Below are positions 58,580-64,000 of a stretch of 64,000 nt of DNA, one piece after another (the first letter of the stretch is position 1; each line of letters starts with the position of its first letter). A model generated the notes under the pieces. The model was not told the DNA's origin. It ran no database searches and saw only the letters and a program-made list of their open reading frames with translations. The stretch comes from Euwallacea fornicatus. Lineage: Eukaryota; Arthropoda; Insecta; Coleoptera; Curculionidae. Made by a program: the position numbers and the translations under genes. Where the stretch lies: the NCBI RefSeq assembly GCF_040115645.1, contig NC_089553.1:3472001-3536000 (forward strand), in the 5' to 3' direction.

Positions 58580-59054
58580 CCCGCCAAAAACTAACGGTTT
58601 CGTCTCTGAAAAAATGACTTTTTGATATTGTATTTTCTTATTCATAACGAAAAATTGTCGATTTTTTACTTATTTTCCATATAACCCACCTATCGTCCCA
58701 TATAACGTACATATCTGCACACTTTCCGGACCGTGGAGTGAACAGGGGCACTGAGTGGGGTGAAATGAAACTTTTTTTCATATGGCTAAGAATACCTTGG
58801 TTAGTTCCGGTTAGGTTTTGGCGGGTTTGGTTTCAGTCAGGTTACTGTTTCGTTATATTATTTATTATATTTCTCAACTGTTTTTTTTTGTTTTTGTTTC
58901 ACCCGCCCAGTACTCCTATTCACTCCGCGCCCCCGGAAGCTTGCAAGATATGTTCAAATAAGGAAAATAAGTGAAAAAATCCGTGTTTTTTTGTGAAAAA
59001 ACACGCATTATGATACATTTTAATTAAAAAAAATAATAAATAATTTTTGGCGGG
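58580..59054. mobile_element. piggyBac-like MITE flanked by TTAA
   Basis: CCCGCCAAAAAC at the left and, reversed, CCCGCCAAAAATTATT at the right share 11 exact bases. They are bordered by TTAA at 58576-58579 and 59055-59058. A TTAA target duplication and a CCC start are the piggyBac-family pattern. The 475-bp interior has no transposase. The match extends a few bases into the flanks (ACTTTAA on both sides), so a different boundary cannot be excluded. Confidence 0.6.
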
Positions 59055-59069
59055 TTAAAGTAGCATGGA

Positions 59070-60240
59070 CCTCTTCATTGTTTTTCGAAATATTCTCCAC
59101 GAAGATAAGGGCGAATCCTTAAAGAACACCCGATTATGCCCGATGAATAATTTCGGATTGCGAATATTTGATTTGTCGCCTCGGTAACACTCGTGTGAAT
59201 AACCTAAGAAATTTCAAATAACTTTGAACCCTTTGTGCAAGCAACTACAGTCCATTGGTCGAACCATGGTACCGATGCACCACGCGAAATAATATAGGAC
59301 GAGGGCCCTCTTTCAAGTTTTGCACATAGATCTTTAACACACCAGTACCTAACTTTCAAAACTACTATTTTTCTACGTATTCTCCACTCGACCAATCCAC
59401 TTCTGCATGTGCTAGAACCACTGCTGGAACCAGTTATTCCACTCAATTGTTGATACAGCCAAAGTGACGTTTTTTAAAGGCGTCAATTGCGTCTTCTAGC
59501 GCCTGGAACCTTTGACCACGTCGTCCGTTTTCGATATGCTGAAAGGTAAAAAAATCATTGGGCCGTAGATCGGGCCAGTACGGGGGACTGTGGAACAAAT
59601 CGGCGTTTTGTCGCGTTCAAAATTTCACTGTTTTACGAATCCGTGTGCGAACTTGCATTGTCTTGAGGGAGGATCAGTCGCTGCTTGGAGTTAGTTTTTT
59701 TAAGCTCAGCGATGACTTCCGGCAAACAAATAGTCGCAGACCAATCAGCACTAGCAATCCTTTTATTTTGCGGGGAAATTGTCGCTACGCGGCCTGCTTT
59801 TGAGGGAAATGTCGCAATGGAAGCACTTCGAGAACGGATGAGTTTTCTCGGTGTTTCTTCACCTTGGAATACTCAGACGGACGACTGGCGTTTATTTTCG
59901 GCATCGTATGAGTAAATACATGATTCATCATCACTGACGCTGCTGTAAGCGTTTTTAGAGTTTCTCGCGTTGAAACTGTCTATGGTTTTTTGACACCGAG
60001 CGACCCAGCTTTTTTCTGTTTTTCCGTCAATGGATGTGGCATCCAACGCAAATTTTTTACAGCCAATTCTTCACTCAAAAATTTTTGAATTGAAAATGTC
60101 ACATGTCACATGTCAGTCTTGTTCGGTGCGCTTGCGCGTAGCATCGGCGTCTCTCTGAGTGACTGCCGTTTGAGTGCTCCTGCCTTCGGATCGTCGCTAA
60201 GACTCATCCGTCCACGTTTAAATTCTCCATGTCAACGACA
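59070..60240 (-). pseudogene. Mariner transposase pseudogene, badly decayed
   Basis: The minus strand shows FKRGRMSLSDDPKAGA (usual FKRGRTSTFDEPRSGRP) near 60220, PHPLTEKQKKAG (usual LLTVDQKRNRV), then frame-broken sequence. Near 59.4-59.6 kb come IYGPMIFLPFSISK (decayed PSDFFLFP.IK) and a tail GSSSGSSTCRSGLVEWRIRR aligned with WFQRMQKCIDYKGNYFEKQ. The catalytic blocks are mostly unreadable. It resembles a third mariner type, distinct from FamA and the 3127-4333 copy. Confidence 0.55.
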
Positions 60241-63200
60241 AGTTGTCGACTGAAGTGGAATTTCATTGCCGAAAACGAACACCATCCCGGTGAGGCATTG
60301 TTGTCGAGACAGTTGTCGAAATCTGTGAAAATTTGCTCTGCTTAGTTCCATTGTCCGAACAACTTGTCAACTTCGACAATTCATTGTGTCTACAACACTA
60401 TCGCAGGGCAGCTTTGGATTTAGGTTATCCAAAGCTTGAAGGTAAGTTTGGTGAATGACATTTTCATATTTACATAAACAATCTTTGTTTTCTCGGAAAA
60501 CGGCCATCGATCGAGCTGGTCTTTTCGCGCATGGTGCATATCCTTATTTTAGTCTGAACATTAATAAAAACTTACGGTCTGGACTTGGAGCTGTTCCAAC
60601 GAGGTGGTAGACGTACAGGGGAAGCGGCATTGCCCTGTTTGTCTTGCGAAGCAAAGCGGTTTTAGTATAGTCGAGCTGTGGGGTGACGTTTTTATTAATG
60701 ACACTTAAGTAGTGTTGCCATCTATGTCCTTGTATGCAAAACACAAAAGACAGCCCTCGCGCTCGTACACAAAAGCTCGTTAAACGCTACGACGGACGTC
60801 CGAGTGTGAGCGGCGATTGTGCTGAGAAGTAGTTTAAGACGCTTTTAGGCAAACCTCAATAAAGAGATTAAAATGAAAGATGTCGCGCAGCTGTCGCGGC
60901 AAATCGGAAGTTCGCGGACGTACCTCGTATGCAAAAATTTAAGTGTCCGGTTAATTTTGCACTTCAGTGTAAATTATTATCTCTTCCCCATTTATTGGGT
61001 TCCTTTCAAGGTTAAATCTCTTCTCTCGAGAAAAACGGCAAAGGTGAACGTTTGGACTTGCCTGGACCATCAAATCTTCTGGGGCCGAAACGTAATTTCG
61101 GCAAAATGGCGAGTTTATCTAAATCCTTCCTTCTTTCAAGTTATCTCCGATGTCGGCGCAATTTTGTTGGCATTTTAATTAAGGGACTGCTAAAAACTTG
61201 GCTTATGGTCGCACGAAAAACGATTTTATAGAAAATTGCTAATCTGCATATCTTAAGTGCTTCACGAAGCGTGTTTACCTGCAATGCAGGCAAGTATTGC
61301 CTCAATTTTCCTCAGAATTAACGACACCAGCCTACATACATGCACATAACCGTTGGCTCAAAAAATTGACAATGGATACGCCATTCTTTATACCCACCAT
61401 CCTTATAAACTATACAACTACTGTCTAGTAGTCAGCGGCCTGGCAAATATTTATTGGAAGGTAATACGCCATTTATTTCTCCTACATACGGCTGGTCCCT
61501 GAGAGATTAATACGACCGAGTGGTTAAGACAAAGTTACGGAGTTGAGATATTTTTCTTAAAGATGCGAAAAATCCACAAACGGCTCATCAATCATCGAAC
61601 ACAATGGCCCAGCTATTTTAGTTTCCTCTGGATGATTACTAATTTATAACTTCCGATACAAATTTGAATCACCACTCGATGAAAATTACTTTATATGGGT
61701 AATTATCCCTCTAACAATAGGTTCACCAAGGAAGACGTAGGTGGACCATAAAATTCGTTGTAACATTGAATGGGTTAGGCCAGTTTTGTCTCACAGTAAT
61801 CATTTTTTAATTCCCCATCGTTATGTGGGTGTCCTTCAATCGTTAAATTAACGTCTTAATTACCGGGCAAGGATGATACACGGTGTCCGTGTAACAGCCC
61901 CCCGGACTCCTATGGGTTTGCGCGCGATTTAAAGAAATGATCTTTTGTGAGCATGCGCATGAGGCCAACACGGAGGTGGATTTTGAAGTTGGCGACGATC
62001 CTACGGGGTGTCTCGAAAACGCGGGGTGTCATTTCTCTTTTCTTAATGAGATCACCTGCACTTTTTTCTCTTCTCTGGATCTGGATTTTCTTCCCTGGGA
62101 TGCGGTGGCTCAAAGCCACGTCATTTCGGAAGGAATTTCATACACTTGCGGTGCTCCACAAAAATATCGCACTTAGCTCAAGTACGATTTTGATGATTTT
62201 GGGTTGGATTCTCATACAGGATCATCTTAGCGGGCGCAATTACTCATTTAGCGCAAAACACTTCCGGGGCGTTCATAGTAACGAGTTTAATTATCATCTC
62301 TTCAACTTCGATTTTTTGGATTTTTTTCAAATAGGATGGCATGTTTTTCATGACGTAAAATGAAAAAAACATTCGATTTTCCTCATTTTCGTATAAAATA
62401 ATGCCGTATTTATCTTAAGTTTTGATGAAATTATTAATTATTTTGAGAAAAACCTGCCCTCATAGCTCAGTGCCTGAATCTTAATCATGCGTTGCCATGG
62501 TTACGATGTTTTTTTGATTCAAATTTTGGCAGCTTAATGACCTGTTAACTAATATGTTTCGCGCTAATGCTTGAGGGTTCTATCGCCGATGAAGTAATGT
62601 CCAGTTTATTTTCTTCCCTTAAAGCCGTCTTATTTCGACTCTTCATTATTAACACTTCTTGTTCGTTCGAAGCTTTTTTTAAAAACTTTCTAGGCTCCTT
62701 ATATTAGGAAATCGTTGTGTTCTGTTAGGAATCGTCGAGCCGACATGCTAATAAACAATTTCCATCACATAAATGGATTAAAAAATCAAGTTCTTGTTTA
62801 ATATAATTCGTGTTCATGGCCAGTTTTGAACTGAACAATTTTCGAATGAACATAAAACCGTAAATCAGCCGTTAAAAATTAAAATGAAAAAAATGTGGAA
62901 ACTGTGACATTGCATGCTAAACACTTAGACATGAATGCGGGTTGGCCCGAAATAATTAACAATCCCTTAAACTTTAAGATAAATAGACGTTATTTTAAAG
63001 TAGAATGAAGGAATTTGACTTTATTTCATGTTACGTCATTAAAAACGTGCCATCCTAATTGAAAAATTCAGAAAAATTGAAGTTGAAAATTAAAGTTGTT
63101 ATTGCGGACTTTCTGTATGTATTTTTGGCTAAATGGGCATTCGTGCCTGCTGCGTCTTAAAACAAAGGGGCGAAGCTGAACTCAGTAATTTATGAACAAA

Positions 63201-64000
63201 TTTCGATTAACTGAAAACCAAATAAAATGACATTTTTCCCACTTTTAAGTAACGTTAAAATTGACATTTTTTAAATTAAACTCTTCTGGTTTAGGTGCCG
63301 ACGTCAGATTTTCAAATAGAACTCCATATTTTTAATATTTTTATGCATTTCATTCCATCTTATCTTATTGTATCACCTTGTAGAAAGAGGCCTGACGCCA
63401 TGGCCAGGCGGCCCCCATATGATATCCGCGGACAAGGGACAATAAGGGATGAAGAAAGGGAAGAAAGAACTGCCCTCAACTGTTGGAACCTCATCGTTCT
63501 TCCTCATAGTTTTCAGTGAATATTTAAGCTGCAAATGTGGTTAATGCAAATTAGTTCTTTAGTGCGATAAACATTGTTATTATCGTTGTTACTGGCGACA
63601 TTTATCAAGTGTCAATTTCGATAAAAACGTCTTTAAATGCAGAAGAGAAATCTTATTTGTAACGTTCAAGCCGGTGTATTGGTGCTCAAAGAATTGAAAT
63701 ATGCAATTTTTCGAGTTTAAAATTGCCCCAACGTTAACTTGCCACCAATCGTTAAATTCAGAAAAGTGTTTTTTTATCAAAAAATGTAAAAAAAAACGTG
63801 GGGTTTCGTTTGAAGTTGAGAAATTGACAGCTGAAGTCGAAGAAGTTGAGATAAAAAATAATCGACTTTGATGCTACTTAGTGTTCTGGGTTATGTCATT
63901 TCATTTGGTTTTTAGTTACTCGAAATCCGTCCAAAAATAACCGAGTTGTCGCCTCGCCCATTTTCTTGAAGACCCCGTATGAGAATTCGTGCTGTAATTC
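60241..64000. other. No identified gene to the right edge
   Basis: The longest frames (60873-61178 plus; 61947-62363 plus, 138 codons) have no recognised motif, and their codon content is not distinctive. The sequence is AT-rich throughout. No terminal repeats were noticed. Confidence 0.4.

Noticed and set aside
61947..62363. 138-codon open frame, plus strand
   Set aside because: Two frames are open together, there are no domain motifs, and hydrophobic content reflects T-rich DNA rather than a membrane protein.

Overview
This is an AT-rich eukaryotic nuclear window, almost certainly from an insect. The one well-supported gene is a CHK-kinase-like/EcKinase gene with a short 56-bp intron, a family strongly expanded in insects. 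Nearly everything else recognisable is decayed DNA-transposon sequence of kinds common in arthropods: mariner, Tc1-like, DUF4817-type Tc1/mariner, hAT, pogo/Tigger-like and a piggyBac-like MITE. The species cannot be named from the sequence. No bacterial operon, CRISPR array, rRNA or convincing tRNA was seen.

Layout. 1-260 is the tail of a Tc1-like remnant running off the left edge. 1498-2268 is a fold-back element. 3127-4333 is a TA-flanked mariner. 5.3-7.3 kb is a pogo/Tigger-like remnant interrupted by a second mariner family (called FamA here). 8.65-9.41 kb is a deleted DUF4817-type element. 12.1-13.3 kb is a FamA mariner carrying a retroposon with a target-site duplication. 14.0-16.2 kb is a MITE-like element with another element nested in one arm. 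16.67-18.01 kb is the kinase gene on the minus strand. 20.8-22.0 kb is a third FamA mariner. 23.5-27.0 kb appears to be one Tc1-like element split by two later insertions. 28.3-29.4 kb is a hAT-type element with an exact 8-bp target duplication. 30.4-31.1 kb is a FamA element deleted so that a DNA-binding half is fused in frame to the transposase tail. 31.9-33.4 kb holds a long-TIR element with only a DUF4817 N-terminus, plus a near-palindromic MITE. 35.2-35.6 kb is a truncated FamA end. 37-37.3 kb has a weak two-exon gene candidate. 37.8-39.6 and 41.2-43.0 kb are two long-TIR DUF4817-type elements. 45.5-46.9 kb holds two more transposase remnants, 48.3-49.2 kb a Tc1-like one, 55.8-56.9 kb another, 58.6-59.05 kb a TTAA-flanked MITE and 59.1-60.2 kb a last mariner remnant. 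43-45, 49.5-55.8 and 60.3-64 kb hold little that can be identified.

The elements do not work together as a system; they record successive waves of invasion. The order of events can be read at several points from nesting and target duplications. The two most unusual patterns are a group of elements whose ends carry a second, internal copy of the terminal tip about 110 bp inside the outer tip, and an internally deleted mariner whose open reading frame keeps DNA binding but lacks the catalytic core. No convincing new multi-gene system was found.
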